A stretch of 19,120 nt of DNA from JASFJH01 sp050117725. GTDB taxonomy: Bacteria; Pseudomonadota; Gammaproteobacteria; AKS1. The stretch spans positions 1-19,120 of the forward strand of contig JASFME010000015.1 in assembly GCA_050117725.1 (NCBI GenBank), read 5' to 3'. The notes under the pieces are model-generated. The model was not told the DNA's origin and made no database searches. It worked only from the letters and a program-made list of their open reading frames with translations. Within the stretch, counting starts at the first letter, position 1, and every line of letters begins with the position of its first letter. Positions 1-7,296 of this stretch are shown here, in pieces. A program made the translations under genes and the position numbers.

Positions 1-150
1 AAACGGTAACTGCGCGGCCATCACATACAGGGGCACAGCAACCAGTGTCCCGGCCGTGCCGGGAGCCTTCGGTGCGCAGCCGGCGCCACCGGCAAAGGCC
101 AACCAGTACAATGGATGGGACCAGACGCGCTTCAGGCAGGGTGCCGTCAT
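1..150 (-). CDS. pgpA: Phosphatidylglycerophosphatase A, N-terminal part (cut by window edge)
   Basis: PgpA removes the phosphate from phosphatidylglycerophosphate at the inner membrane to give phosphatidylglycerol. Only the first 50 codons are present; the rest lies beyond base 1. The visible protein has the family's N-terminal signature: an aromatic and glycine-rich stretch (LAFAGGAG, residues 18-25), then APKAPGTAGTLVAVPLY, the conserved loop that leads into the first membrane helix. The start is the ATG at 150-148. It lies three bases after the thiL stop, and a purine-rich AGAGG sits about 12 bases upstream inside the end of thiL, which suggests coupled translation. The order nusB-thiL-pgpA is the usual gammaproteobacterial one and supports the call. 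Completeness of the gene cannot be judged. Confidence 0.88.
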   Translation of the reverse strand, partial: MTAPCLKRVWSHPLYWLAFAGGAGCAPKAPGTAGTLVAVPLYVMAAQLPF

Positions 151-153
151 CCG

Positions 154-1122
154 CTATTCAACCTCTTTTTGAAAATGCTCATAACCGGCCCTCACCGCTT
201 GATACGGCTGGCCATCCGGCAACTGGCAGCGCAGGCCCGCCTGCGTGCTGACAGTACCGATCCGGCTGACCGGCACAGCCTGCTGTGCGGCCAGCGCCGC
301 GAGCCCTTCGCCCTGCCCGGCCGGCGCAGTAAAACACAATTCGTAGTCATCGCCGCTGGCCAGTGGCAGCGACCAGTCGCCCTGGAGATGTTCGGTCACG
401 GCCCCGGATAGCGGCAGGCTGGCCAGCGCGATGTCGGCACCGACACCACTGTGTTCGAGGATATGCCCGAGATCGGCCAGCAAGCCATCCGAGATATCGA
501 TCGCACTCGTCGCAAGCCCGACCAGGGCGCGCCCAAGTGCCACGCGTGGTTGCGGGCGGCACAGGCGCTGTTCGACGAATGCCTGCTGCTGTGCATCGAG
601 CTGATGCTGCCCGGCACGGGTGCGCAGTGCCAGGCCGGCATCACCGAGTGTGCCGCTGACATAAATCTCATCACCGGGCTGTGCGCCACGGCGTAACAGG
701 GCCTGGCCCGGGTCGACATAGCCGGCCAGTTGCAGGCTCAGAGTCAAGGGGCCGCGGGTTGTATCACCGCCGATGATCGCAACGTTGTATTCATCCGCGA
801 GTGTATACAGACCGCTGGCAAACGCCTCGAGCCAGGATTCGTTAACCCCGGGCAATGTCAGGGCCAGCGTAGCCCACGACGGTGTGGCACCCATTGCCGC
901 GAGATCGCTCAGGTTCACTGCCAGTAGTTTGTAACCAATATCGGCGGGCTTGTCCGACGCGGCAAAGTGCACGTTTTCAACCATCGTGTCGAGGGTCACA
1001 ACCACGGATTTGCCAGGAGGTGTCTGAATAATGGCCGCATCGTCACCGACACCGCAGATCACATCATCGCGATTGGCGTCGCGCGTGAAATACCGTTGGA
1101 TAATGTCGAATTCACCGGGCAT
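154..1122 (-). CDS. thiL: Thiamine-monophosphate kinase
   Basis: ThiL phosphorylates thiamine monophosphate with ATP to make thiamine diphosphate, the last step of the cofactor's synthesis, in the cytoplasm. The 322-residue product has the normal family length. The N-terminal half shows the metal-binding GVGDDAA motif (near residue 25), VNLSDLAAMGATP (near 70-82) and GGDTTRGPL (near 118-126). The C-terminal half has AIDISDGLLADLGHI, the second conserved acidic loop of the PurM/ThiL fold. The ATG at 1122 gives the expected start (MPGEFDIIQRYF). The gene follows nusB with a gap of about 116 bp filled by a palindromic repeat and runs almost directly into pgpA. It is probably transcribed with the riboflavin genes; no separate promoter is clear. 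Confidence 0.96.
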   Translation of the reverse strand: MPGEFDIIQRYFTRDANRDDVICGVGDDAAIIQTPPGKSVVVTLDTMVENVHFAASDKPADIGYKLLAVNLSDLAAMGATPSWATLALTLPGVNESWLEAFASGLYTLADEYNVAIIGGDTTRGPLTLSLQLAGYVDPGQALLRRGAQPGDEIYVSGTLGDAGLALRTRAGQHQLDAQQQAFVEQRLCRPQPRVALGRALVGLATSAIDISDGLLADLGHILEHSGVGADIALASLPLSGAVTEHLQGDWSLPLASGDDYELCFTAPAGQGEGLAALAAQQAVPVSRIGTVSTQAGLRCQLPDGQPYQAVRAGYEHFQKEVE

Positions 1123-1138
1123 AACTTACCACTGGCTG

Positions 1139-1240
1139 AACCGCGGGGACCACAGCGGACACGGGGACAGATAATATTGCCGAACACACAGATTGAAAGA
1201 TCATTTCATTCACCCCGTGAGCCCCGAGAGCTCCGTGGTT
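1139..1240. repeat. MITE-like imperfect palindromic element between nusB and thiL
   Basis: This stretch begins with AACCGCGGGGAC (plus strand, 1139) and ends with the inverted counterpart ctccgtggtt (1231-1240). The two 28-base arms, each running from AACC to CACGGGG, agree at 19 of 28 positions by my count without gaps. They flank an AT-rich core of about 45 bases. The RNA could fold into a long hairpin. The arms resemble the CACGGAG/CACGGGG-rich palindromes scattered between genes in many environmental proteobacteria, but that resemblance is from memory. The element touches the nusB stop codon: the last two bases of TAA are the first two of the terminal repeat. No transposase is encoded, so if mobile it depends on one elsewhere. 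Confidence 0.6.
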
Positions 1241-1676
1241 ATTTATTTTTTTTCTTTGCCTCGATTTCCATCTTGCGCAGCTTCTGCGCGACCTTGTCGA
1301 GCACGCCATTGACAAACTTGTGACCATGCTCGGCACCAAAGGTCTTGGCGAGCTCAATCGCTTCGTTGATAATCGCCCGGTAGGGTACATCAAGACGGAA
1401 TTCGAGTTCGTAACAGGCAAGACGCAGAATGGCGCGCTCAACCGGGTCAATCTCATCAATGCTGCGATTGATGTGCGGCAGGATATGATCATCGAGTTCA
1501 TGCAGGTGCAACGGCACCTCGCGCAGCAACTCGCGGAAGTAGGCCACATCGACCTTGCCCATATCGTGCTCGGCCAGGAACTGACCCTCGACCTCGGCGG
1601 TGTCCTGCCCGGTCAACTGCCATTGATAAATGGCCTGAACGGCATTGCGTCGGGCAAGCGATCGGCTCTTGCTCAC
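1239..1676 (-). CDS. nusB: Transcription antitermination factor NusB
   Basis: NusB binds boxA RNA with NusE (ribosomal protein S10) and supports antitermination on rRNA operons. The 145-residue product has the usual length and the all-helical family sequence: an arginine-rich N-terminus (SKSRSLARRNAVQAIYQW) and the later blocks IDPVERAILRLACYEL and PYRAIINEAIELAKTFG. The start is a GTG at 1676-1674, preceded by a strong Shine-Dalgarno (GGAGGGAG) at good spacing. It ends in a lysine/asparagine-rich tail whose stop codon overlaps the edge of a palindromic repeat, so the original end of the gene may have been altered. It follows ribH by about 57 bp, as in most gammaproteobacteria. Confidence 0.97.
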   Translation of the reverse strand: MSKSRSLARRNAVQAIYQWQLTGQDTAEVEGQFLAEHDMGKVDVAYFRELLREVPLHLHELDDHILPHINRSIDEIDPVERAILRLACYELEFRLDVPYRAIINEAIELAKTFGAEHGHKFVNGVLDKVAQKLRKMEIEAKKKNK

Positions 1677-1733
1677 AAACTCCCTCCAACAACAGGAACC
1701 ATTTGAATATGCTACAAGTGATTTGCGATTAAC

Positions 1734-2210
1734 TTAACGTTCGAGTTCACGCATAAGATTCAGCATCTCAATCGCAGTCAGCGCAGCTTCACTACCCTTG
1801 TTGCCGGCCTTGGTACCAGCACGTTCAATCGCCTGTTCGATCGTATCAACGGTCAACACACCAAAACCCAGCGGCATGTTGTTCTGCATACTGACACTGG
1901 TAATGCCCTTGGCACATTCGCCGGCCACCACATCAAAATGGGGGGTCGCGCCGCGTATCACGGCACCCAATACAACCAGGGCATCATAGCGTTTGCTCTG
2001 CGCCATCTTTTGCGCGGCAAGCGGCAGTTCATAGGCACCAGGCGTCCAGATCACTTCAATGTCTGACTCGGCAGCACCATGACGAACAAGTGTATGGGTC
2101 GCACCATCGACCAGGGGGCCAACAATAAAATCATTAAAACGACTGGCCAGCACACCAAAACGTGCACCGCGTGCAACGACACCGCCTTCGATGGTCTTTA
2201 TACCGCTCAT
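1734..2210 (-). CDS. ribH: 6,7-dimethyl-8-ribityllumazine synthase
   Basis: RibH condenses 5-amino-6-ribitylaminouracil with 3,4-dihydroxy-2-butanone 4-phosphate to make lumazine, the substrate of riboflavin synthase. The 158-residue product is full length. Visible family blocks are the phenyl-pocket region SRFNDFIV (residues 23-30), WTPGAYELPLAA, and GAVIRGATPHFDVVAGE with the catalytic histidine in PHFD. The end has LGFGVLTVDTIEQAIERAG. The start is ATG 2210, preceded by a purine-rich GGGTAGGA. It lies about 30 bp after ribBA. Members of this family assemble into pentamers or 60-mer capsids; which form occurs here cannot be told from sequence alone. Confidence 0.97.
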   Translation of the reverse strand: MSGIKTIEGGVVARGARFGVLASRFNDFIVGPLVDGATHTLVRHGAAESDIEVIWTPGAYELPLAAQKMAQSKRYDALVVLGAVIRGATPHFDVVAGECAKGITSVSMQNNMPLGFGVLTVDTIEQAIERAGTKAGNKGSEAALTAIEMLNLMRELER

Positions 2211-2240
2211 AGTCCTACCCTTGTTCCATTTATAAATCGC

Positions 2241-3353
2241 TTAATCAAAATCTACGTATTCGGTCACGGACAGGTCAAAGCCTGACAGGCCATGCAGTTT
2301 GAGTTTAGAGCCCAGAATACGCATTTTATGCACACCCAGGTCGAGCAATATTTGCGCACCAAGACCATAGGTACGCAAATCATGGCGTGGCGCCTGTTTC
2401 GGCAAGTCTACACCTTTTGCTGCCTGTTGGATATTTCGCATATTGAGTTCGATGTCGGCCGGGCGATCGGCATTACGCAATACGACCACGATACCACTGC
2501 CCTCTTCGGCGACGCGTGCCATGGCCTTGCGCAAGGATCGCTTGCACTCGGGCAATTCACCAGTAAACATATCGCACAGGCTGTTCTGCATGTGCACGCG
2601 CGTCAGCACCGGTTTGCGCACGTCTGGCTCACCATAGACAAGCGCAAAATGCATGGTGTCTTCGAGTGCATCATGGAAAGAAAGCAGGCGAAACTCACCA
2701 AACTCGGTCGTCAATGGGCATTCGGCCACGCGCTCGACGGTTTTTTCGTTCTCGATACGGTAATGAATGAGATCCGCGATCGTACCGATCTTCAGTCCGT
2801 GTTGCTGCGCGAACACCTCGAGGTCCGGGCGACGCGCCATGGTGCCATCTTCATTGAGGATCTCGACGATCACGCTTGACGCTTCAAAACCGGCAAGCTT
2901 GGCCAGGTCGCAGCCTGCCTCGGTATGGCCGGCGCGCGTCAGCACACCACCGGGCTGGGCCATGAGCGGGAAGATATGCCCGGGCATGACGATGTCACTC
3001 GCACTTGCCTCCGCTGCAACCGCGGCGCGTACCGTCGCGGCACGATCCGCTGCCGAGATACCGGTCGTGACGCCGCGAGCGGCCTCGATCGATACCGTAA
3101 AGTTTGTCCCATGACGGTCGTTGGTCTTGCTGACCATGAGCGGCAGACGCAACTGCTCACAACGTTCCCGTGTCATGGTCATGCAAATCAGGCCGCGGCC
3201 ATAACGTGCCATGAAATTGATATCGTCGGCGGTCACCAGTGATGACGGCATGATCAGGTCGCCTTCGTTTTCCCGATCCTCGTCATCCATGAGTATGACC
3301 ATCTTGCCTGCGCGCAGGTCCTCGATTATGTCTTCAATCTTGCTGAATGCCAT
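2241..3353 (-). CDS. ribBA: 3,4-dihydroxy-2-butanone-4-phosphate synthase with degenerate GTP cyclohydrolase II-like domain (ribBX type)
   Basis: The N-terminal domain (residues 1 to about 205) is a complete RibB, which converts ribulose 5-phosphate to dihydroxybutanone phosphate. It has DDEDRENEGDL (23-33), the HGTNFTVSI block (81-89) and RAGHTEAG (140-147). The C-terminal domain (about 210-370) has the RibA fold signature (EFGEFRLLSF, HFALVYGE) but is degenerate. Aligned at His254, two of the three zinc cysteines of GTP cyclohydrolase II are lost, leaving Cys270 and an out-of-register Cys260. The catalytic RQEGRGIGL block is replaced by RNADRPADIEL. This matches the RibBX variant known in Proteobacteria, in which the second half is not a cyclohydrolase. 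The gene sits between ribE and ribH with short gaps and no FMN riboswitch in front. Confidence 0.95.
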   Translation of the reverse strand: MAFSKIEDIIEDLRAGKMVILMDDEDRENEGDLIMPSSLVTADDINFMARYGRGLICMTMTRERCEQLRLPLMVSKTNDRHGTNFTVSIEAARGVTTGISAADRAATVRAAVAAEASASDIVMPGHIFPLMAQPGGVLTRAGHTEAGCDLAKLAGFEASSVIVEILNEDGTMARRPDLEVFAQQHGLKIGTIADLIHYRIENEKTVERVAECPLTTEFGEFRLLSFHDALEDTMHFALVYGEPDVRKPVLTRVHMQNSLCDMFTGELPECKRSLRKAMARVAEEGSGIVVVLRNADRPADIELNMRNIQQAAKGVDLPKQAPRHDLRTYGLGAQILLDLGVHKMRILGSKLKLHGLSGFDLSVTEYVDFD

Positions 3354-3392
3354 GAAACTGCTTCTCTCTCAATGCAACGCGACTGCGAATGT

Positions 3393-4061
3393 TCAGTCCG
3401 CGCTGTTAACAAACCCGTGTTCAGCCAGAAAGGCCATCGAAATATCACTGTCCTCGCTGCTCGCTGCCCTGTCGCCGAGTAACAGGCGCTCCAGGTAACG
3501 CGCGATAATATCAACCTCGAGGTTGACCTTGCGCCCCGGCTGGTATTCATGCATCGTGGTTTCACTCAGGGTGTGCGGCACAATGTTCAAATCAAACACC
3601 GCACCCTCGACCGCGTTCACCGTCAGGCTGATGCCATCGACACATACCGAGCCTTTTTGCGCAATGTACCTTGCCAGCGCATCCGGTGCCTTGATGCGGA
3701 AACGCACCGAGCGCGCATCGCTGTGGCGTGCCACGACCTCGCCGATGCCGTCGACATGACCGCTGACCAGGTGCCCCCCCAGCCGCGTGGTCGGGGTCAG
3801 CGCCTTCTCCAGGTTGACGGCATCGCCTGTCTGCAAATGGGCAAACAGGGTTTTCGAAATCGTCTCGCCGGAGACATCGGCACGAAAGCCATCGGCGGTT
3901 TTGTCAATCACGGTCAGGCACACACCACTCACCGCGATACTGTCACCGGGTTCGACATCCGCCATGGGCAGCTTGCCGGTCTCGATGCTGACCGCCAGGT
4001 CACCGTCTTTCGGTTCCATGCCACGGATATGGCCGACTGCCTGGATGATTCCGGTAAACAT
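3393..4061 (-). CDS. ribE: Riboflavin synthase, alpha subunit
   Basis: This enzyme dismutates two molecules of 6,7-dimethyl-8-ribityllumazine into riboflavin and aminoribitylaminouracil, the last step of the pathway. The 222-residue product starts with the invariant MFTGIIQAVG and contains two tandem lumazine-binding barrels of about 95 residues each. The first holds SGVCLTVIDK and the second HLVSGHVDG and CVDGISLTVNAV. The tail after about residue 200 is somewhat longer than the core and is probably flexible. The start is ATG 4061, behind GAGAGAG. The gene follows ribD with an 11-bp gap and precedes ribBA by 39 bp, so it is in the middle of the riboflavin operon. It is also called ribC in some naming schemes. 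Confidence 0.97.
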   Translation of the reverse strand: MFTGIIQAVGHIRGMEPKDGDLAVSIETGKLPMADVEPGDSIAVSGVCLTVIDKTADGFRADVSGETISKTLFAHLQTGDAVNLEKALTPTTRLGGHLVSGHVDGIGEVVARHSDARSVRFRIKAPDALARYIAQKGSVCVDGISLTVNAVEGAVFDLNIVPHTLSETTMHEYQPGRKVNLEVDIIARYLERLLLGDRAASSEDSDISMAFLAEHGFVNSAD

Positions 4062-4072
4062 CTATAACTCTC

Positions 4073-5200
4073 TCATTGCTTGTAAACAGGCCGCGCTGTG
4101 ATTCGCCAGTCGCTTCCCACCGCGGTCACATTCGTTATCGCCAGTTCGACACGATCCGCCATGCTTGTCAGGCCCGGCAGATGTACCAGGCCACGCCCCG
4201 CATCACCCATCAACACGGGCGCCATGTAAATCACCAGCTCGTCGACCAGTTGCTGTGCCAGCATGCTGCCGGCCAGTGTCGCGCCGGCCTCGACCAGCAC
4301 CTCGTTGATTCCACAATTCGCCAGCAACTCCAGCATGGCGACAAGGTCGACCCGCGCATCGCTGCCCGGCAAACTGACAACCTCGGCATCCATGTTTTGT
4401 ACTGCCGCCTGCGTCGTTGCCGTGACGACGAGGCACTTGCCCGCTGCCCGCAGTATTTGCGCAGAAGCCGGGATCTGCAAGGCACTGTCGAGCACGACGC
4501 GCAGTGGTGGCTCACGGCGTTGCCGCGCCCGCGCAATCTCTTCGTGCAACGGTTGCCCCTTCGCCTCCGCCTCGAGCCGTACCGTCATGGACGGGTCATC
4601 GGCAAGCACCGTGGCGATCCCCGTGACAATCGCATCACTGCGCGCCCGTAACAGATGTACATCGCGCCGTGCCTGTGCCGAGGTTATCCACTTGCTCTCG
4701 CCCGAGGCCATCGCGGTCCGGCCATCCAGGCTCATGGCCAGCTTGCAGCGCACATACGGGCGTCCCGTACGCATGCGCCGGCTAAAGCCCGGGTTAAGGG
4801 CCTCGACCTGTGCCTCGCAAACACCGCTGGTCACATCAATACCCGCGGCACGCAGTTGTTCAACCCCCTTGCCGGCCACGAGCGGGTTCGGGTCCTGCAT
4901 GCCGATCACAACCCGGCCGATGCCGGCCTCGATCAGTGCCGCACTGCAAGGCGGCGTACGTCCATGGTGCGCACACGGTTCGAGCGTAACATAGGCCGTG
5001 GCAGCTTTTGCCCGGGCCCCGGCCTGTTGCAGGGCATGGACTTCGGCATGTGGTTCGCCGGCAAACATGTGCCAGCCTTTGCCAACAATCCGGCCATCAC
5101 GGACAATGACACAACCTACCCGCGGGTTTGGTGATGTCGTGTACTGTCCGCGTTGTCCGAGTTGCACGGCACGTGCCATGTAATATTCATCAACTTCCAT
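4073..5200 (-). CDS. ribD: Bifunctional riboflavin biosynthesis deaminase/reductase RibD
   Basis: RibD deaminates the pyrimidine product of GTP cyclohydrolase II and then reduces its ribosyl side chain with NADPH. The N-terminal deaminase domain (about 1-145) has the zinc site: His51 and Glu53 in HAEVHAL, Cys76 in EPCAHHGRTPP and Cys85. The reductase domain (about 147-375) begins RPYVRCKLAMSLDGRTA and includes the late NEVLVEAGATLAGSML block. I chose ATG 5200-5198. It shares its A with the nrdR stop (TGATG), so the two are translationally coupled. A TTG one codon upstream is possible but unneeded. The product is 375 residues, normal for the family. Confidence 0.97.
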   Translation of the reverse strand: MEVDEYYMARAVQLGQRGQYTTSPNPRVGCVIVRDGRIVGKGWHMFAGEPHAEVHALQQAGARAKAATAYVTLEPCAHHGRTPPCSAALIEAGIGRVVIGMQDPNPLVAGKGVEQLRAAGIDVTSGVCEAQVEALNPGFSRRMRTGRPYVRCKLAMSLDGRTAMASGESKWITSAQARRDVHLLRARSDAIVTGIATVLADDPSMTVRLEAEAKGQPLHEEIARARQRREPPLRVVLDSALQIPASAQILRAAGKCLVVTATTQAAVQNMDAEVVSLPGSDARVDLVAMLELLANCGINEVLVEAGATLAGSMLAQQLVDELVIYMAPVLMGDAGRGLVHLPGLTSMADRVELAITNVTAVGSDWRITARPVYKQ

Positions 5201-5739
5201 CAAGGTGAGCCTTTGTCCCGTTTGTCACGTTTGGCCGCTTCACTGCCCGGTAACAGGGATAACTGCTGCCGTTTCACCTCAGACGAAGGTTCGCGTTCCA
5301 GCCGCTCGATCTCTTCACGGAAGGCGTTCACATCCTCGAAGCTGCGGTATACCGACGCAAACCGGACATAGGCAACATGATCCAGCTCACGCAACTCATC
5401 CATGACATACTCGCCGACGAGCTGGGAGCCCACTTCACGATCACCGGTACCACGCAGGCGGTGCTTTATGTGATTGATCGCGTCCTCGATCTTTTCCGTT
5501 GCGACCGGGCGCTTCTCCAGCGACCGCATGATCCCGGCGCGCAGCTTGTCTTCGTCAAACGGTTCACGGATACCATCGCTTTTGATGATCCGCGGCATGA
5601 CCAGTTCCGCCGTCTCGAACGTCGTAAAGCGTTCGTTACAATGCTGGCATTCACGCCGGCGCCGCACGGCCGCACCTTCATTCGCCAGTCGCGAATCGAT
5701 CACCTTGGTATCTTCGGCATTACAGTATGGGCAACGCAT
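5200..5739 (-). CDS. nrdR: Transcriptional repressor NrdR
   Basis: NrdR is the nucleotide-sensing repressor of ribonucleotide reductase operons. The 179-residue product begins MRCPYC and has the four zinc-ribbon cysteines Cys3, Cys6, Cys31 and Cys34, with the arginine-rich AAVRRRREC between them. An ATP-cone follows at about 49-139 (VMPRIIKSDGIREPFD onward). A charged C-terminal tail of about 30 residues makes it longer than the roughly 150 residues common in the family. AGGGA lies six bases upstream of ATG 5739. It follows glyA by about 36 bp and shares one base with ribD. I saw no convincing NrdR box in this window, so its targets are expected elsewhere. Confidence 0.97.
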   Translation of the reverse strand: MRCPYCNAEDTKVIDSRLANEGAAVRRRRECQHCNERFTTFETAELVMPRIIKSDGIREPFDEDKLRAGIMRSLEKRPVATEKIEDAINHIKHRLRGTGDREVGSQLVGEYVMDELRELDHVAYVRFASVYRSFEDVNAFREEIERLEREPSSEVKRQQLSLLPGSEAAKRDKRDKGSP

Positions 5740-5775
5740 GCGGCATCCCTGGTATCACCGCGCGGTCAGCGGCTA

Positions 5776-7032
5776 TCAGGCTCCATAAACCGGGTAACGT
5801 TTACAGATGTCGAGCACCTTGTCCTTGACCTCGGCAATCGTCGCGCTGTCCCCGCGGGCATCGATAACATCACACATCCAGCCAGCCAGGTCACAACACT
5901 CGGACTCGCCGAAGCCGCGCGTGGTCACAGCCGGGGTGCCAACGCGGATACCGGATGTGATAAACGGTGACTGTGGATCATTCGGTACCGAGTTCTTGTT
6001 GATCGTGATGTTGGCGCTGCCCAGCCAGGCATCAACATCCTTGCCGGTCAGCCCGGCCTCGATGAAACTGACCAGGAACAGGTGGTCGTCGGTCCCACCC
6101 GATACCACATCATAGCCACGCTCAATGAACACGTTGGCCATGGCCTGGGCATTCTTTACCACCTGCTGCTGGTAGGTCTTGAAGTCGTCCTGCAGGGCCT
6201 CCTTGAAGGCAACCGCCTTGCCGGCGATGACGTGCATGAGCGGGCCACCCTGGGTACCGGGGAAGATCATCGAGTTGAGTTTTTTCTCAATGGCCTCATT
6301 GGCCCTGGCGAGGATGATGCCGCCACGTGGCCCCCGCAGGGTCTTGTGCGTGGTCGAGGTTGTGACATCGGCGATCTGCACGGGGCTCGGGTAAACACCC
6401 GCCGCGATCAAACCGGCAACGTGGGCCATATCAACCATGAGATAGGCGCCGACCTTGTCGGCAATATCACGGAAACGCTGCCAGTCGACGATGCGAGAGT
6501 AGGCGGAAAAACCTGCGATGATCATCTTCGGCTTGTGTTCATCGGCAAGACGCTCGACCTGTTCGTAATCGATCTCGCCGGTGGCTTCATCCAGGCCATA
6601 CTGCACAGCATGGTAAATCTTGCCGGAGAAACTCACCTTGGAGCCGTGGGTCAGGTGCCCGCCGTGCGCCAGGCTCATACCGAGCACGGTGTCGCCAGGC
6701 TCGAGCAGGGCCATGTACACGGCCGCGTTGGCCTGTGAACCGGAATGCGGCTGCACGTTGGCGTAATCGGCACCGAACAATTGCTTGACGCGGTCGATGG
6801 CCAGCTGCTCGGCGATATCGACATATTCACAGCCGCCGTAATACCGTTTGCCCGGGTAGCCTTCAGCATACTTGTTGGTCAGTACCGAGCCCTGGGCCTC
6901 CATGACACGCGGGCTCGTATAATTTTCTGACGCGATGAGCTCAATATGCTCTTCCTGGCGTGTGCGCTCGGCTTGCATCGCCGCCCACAGCTCATCATCA
7001 AATCCTTCAATTGTCATGGCTTCGCTGAACAT
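5776..7032 (-). CDS. glyA: Serine hydroxymethyltransferase
   Basis: GlyA is a PLP enzyme that moves a one-carbon unit from serine to tetrahydrofolate, making glycine and methylenetetrahydrofolate. The product is 418 residues from ATG 7032 (MFSEAMTIEGF). The key blocks are ELIASENYTS, YAEGYPGKRYYGGCE, VQPHSGSQANAAVY and, around residues 225-238, TTSTTHKTLRGPRGG with the PLP lysine near residue 230. A GTG two codons upstream overlaps the Shine-Dalgarno (GAGGAG), while the ATG has five-base spacing, so I prefer the ATG. It is the first gene of the long operon that continues with nrdR and the riboflavin genes. About 260 bp separate it from the kinase gene upstream. Confidence 0.97.
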   Translation of the reverse strand: MFSEAMTIEGFDDELWAAMQAERTRQEEHIELIASENYTSPRVMEAQGSVLTNKYAEGYPGKRYYGGCEYVDIAEQLAIDRVKQLFGADYANVQPHSGSQANAAVYMALLEPGDTVLGMSLAHGGHLTHGSKVSFSGKIYHAVQYGLDEATGEIDYEQVERLADEHKPKMIIAGFSAYSRIVDWQRFRDIADKVGAYLMVDMAHVAGLIAAGVYPSPVQIADVTTSTTHKTLRGPRGGIILARANEAIEKKLNSMIFPGTQGGPLMHVIAGKAVAFKEALQDDFKTYQQQVVKNAQAMANVFIERGYDVVSGGTDDHLFLVSFIEAGLTGKDVDAWLGSANITINKNSVPNDPQSPFITSGIRVGTPAVTTRGFGESECCDLAGWMCDVIDARGDSATIAEVKDKVLDICKRYPVYGA

Positions 7033-7106
7033 GCCCACTCCTCAACGGCCCGGCCTCCCTCTCGGGAATATTGCCGGCTATGTAAATCAAACGGTTATAG
7101 AACAAT

Positions 7107-7126
7107 CAGGCCCGCTCGCAGGCCTG
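7107..7126 (-). promoter_or_regulatory. Inverted repeat in the glyA leader region
   Basis: CAGGCC and GGCCTG form a perfect six-base inverted repeat around an eight-base loop, about 75-95 bases upstream of the glyA start. Read on the minus strand it is followed by ATTGTTCT, which is only mildly T-rich. It could be a weak terminator for the kinase gene 170 bp upstream, or leader structure for glyA. The rest of the 264-bp gap (7033-7296) shows no gene and no riboswitch I can recognise. A TATCCT hexamer on the minus strand and a TTGTTC/TACATA pair with short spacing are only weak promoter candidates. Confidence 0.25.
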
Positions 7127-7296
7127 CCAGAAGACGCCATAGGATACCTGATTTGAGCCTGGCTTGCATGAGTGGAAAAGGATCTCAGGCTGCCCGGCTG
7201 CAGGTCGAGAGCACAGTAAAACCGGTCGCCACATGCAGGGGGAAAACGTGACGTGGATGAAATACGGGATAACCGTCATGTTGCCGGATCAGGGGT

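Noticed and set aside
2292..2879. 195-codon plus-strand frame opposite ribBA
   Set aside because: Shadow of a conserved coding gene without motifs or a ribosome-binding site.
3354..3392. FMN riboswitch before ribBA
   Set aside because: The gap is 39 bases, far too short for the element.
7106..7279. 57-codon minus-strand frame in the glyA upstream region
   Set aside because: No Shine-Dalgarno, no recognisable domain, rich in Cys and Pro, and it ends inside the hairpin; chance is the simplest explanation.
7033..7296. Possible glycine, THF or SAM riboswitch before glyA
   Set aside because: I looked for the characteristic conserved cores and did not see them; only a six-base inverted repeat is present.
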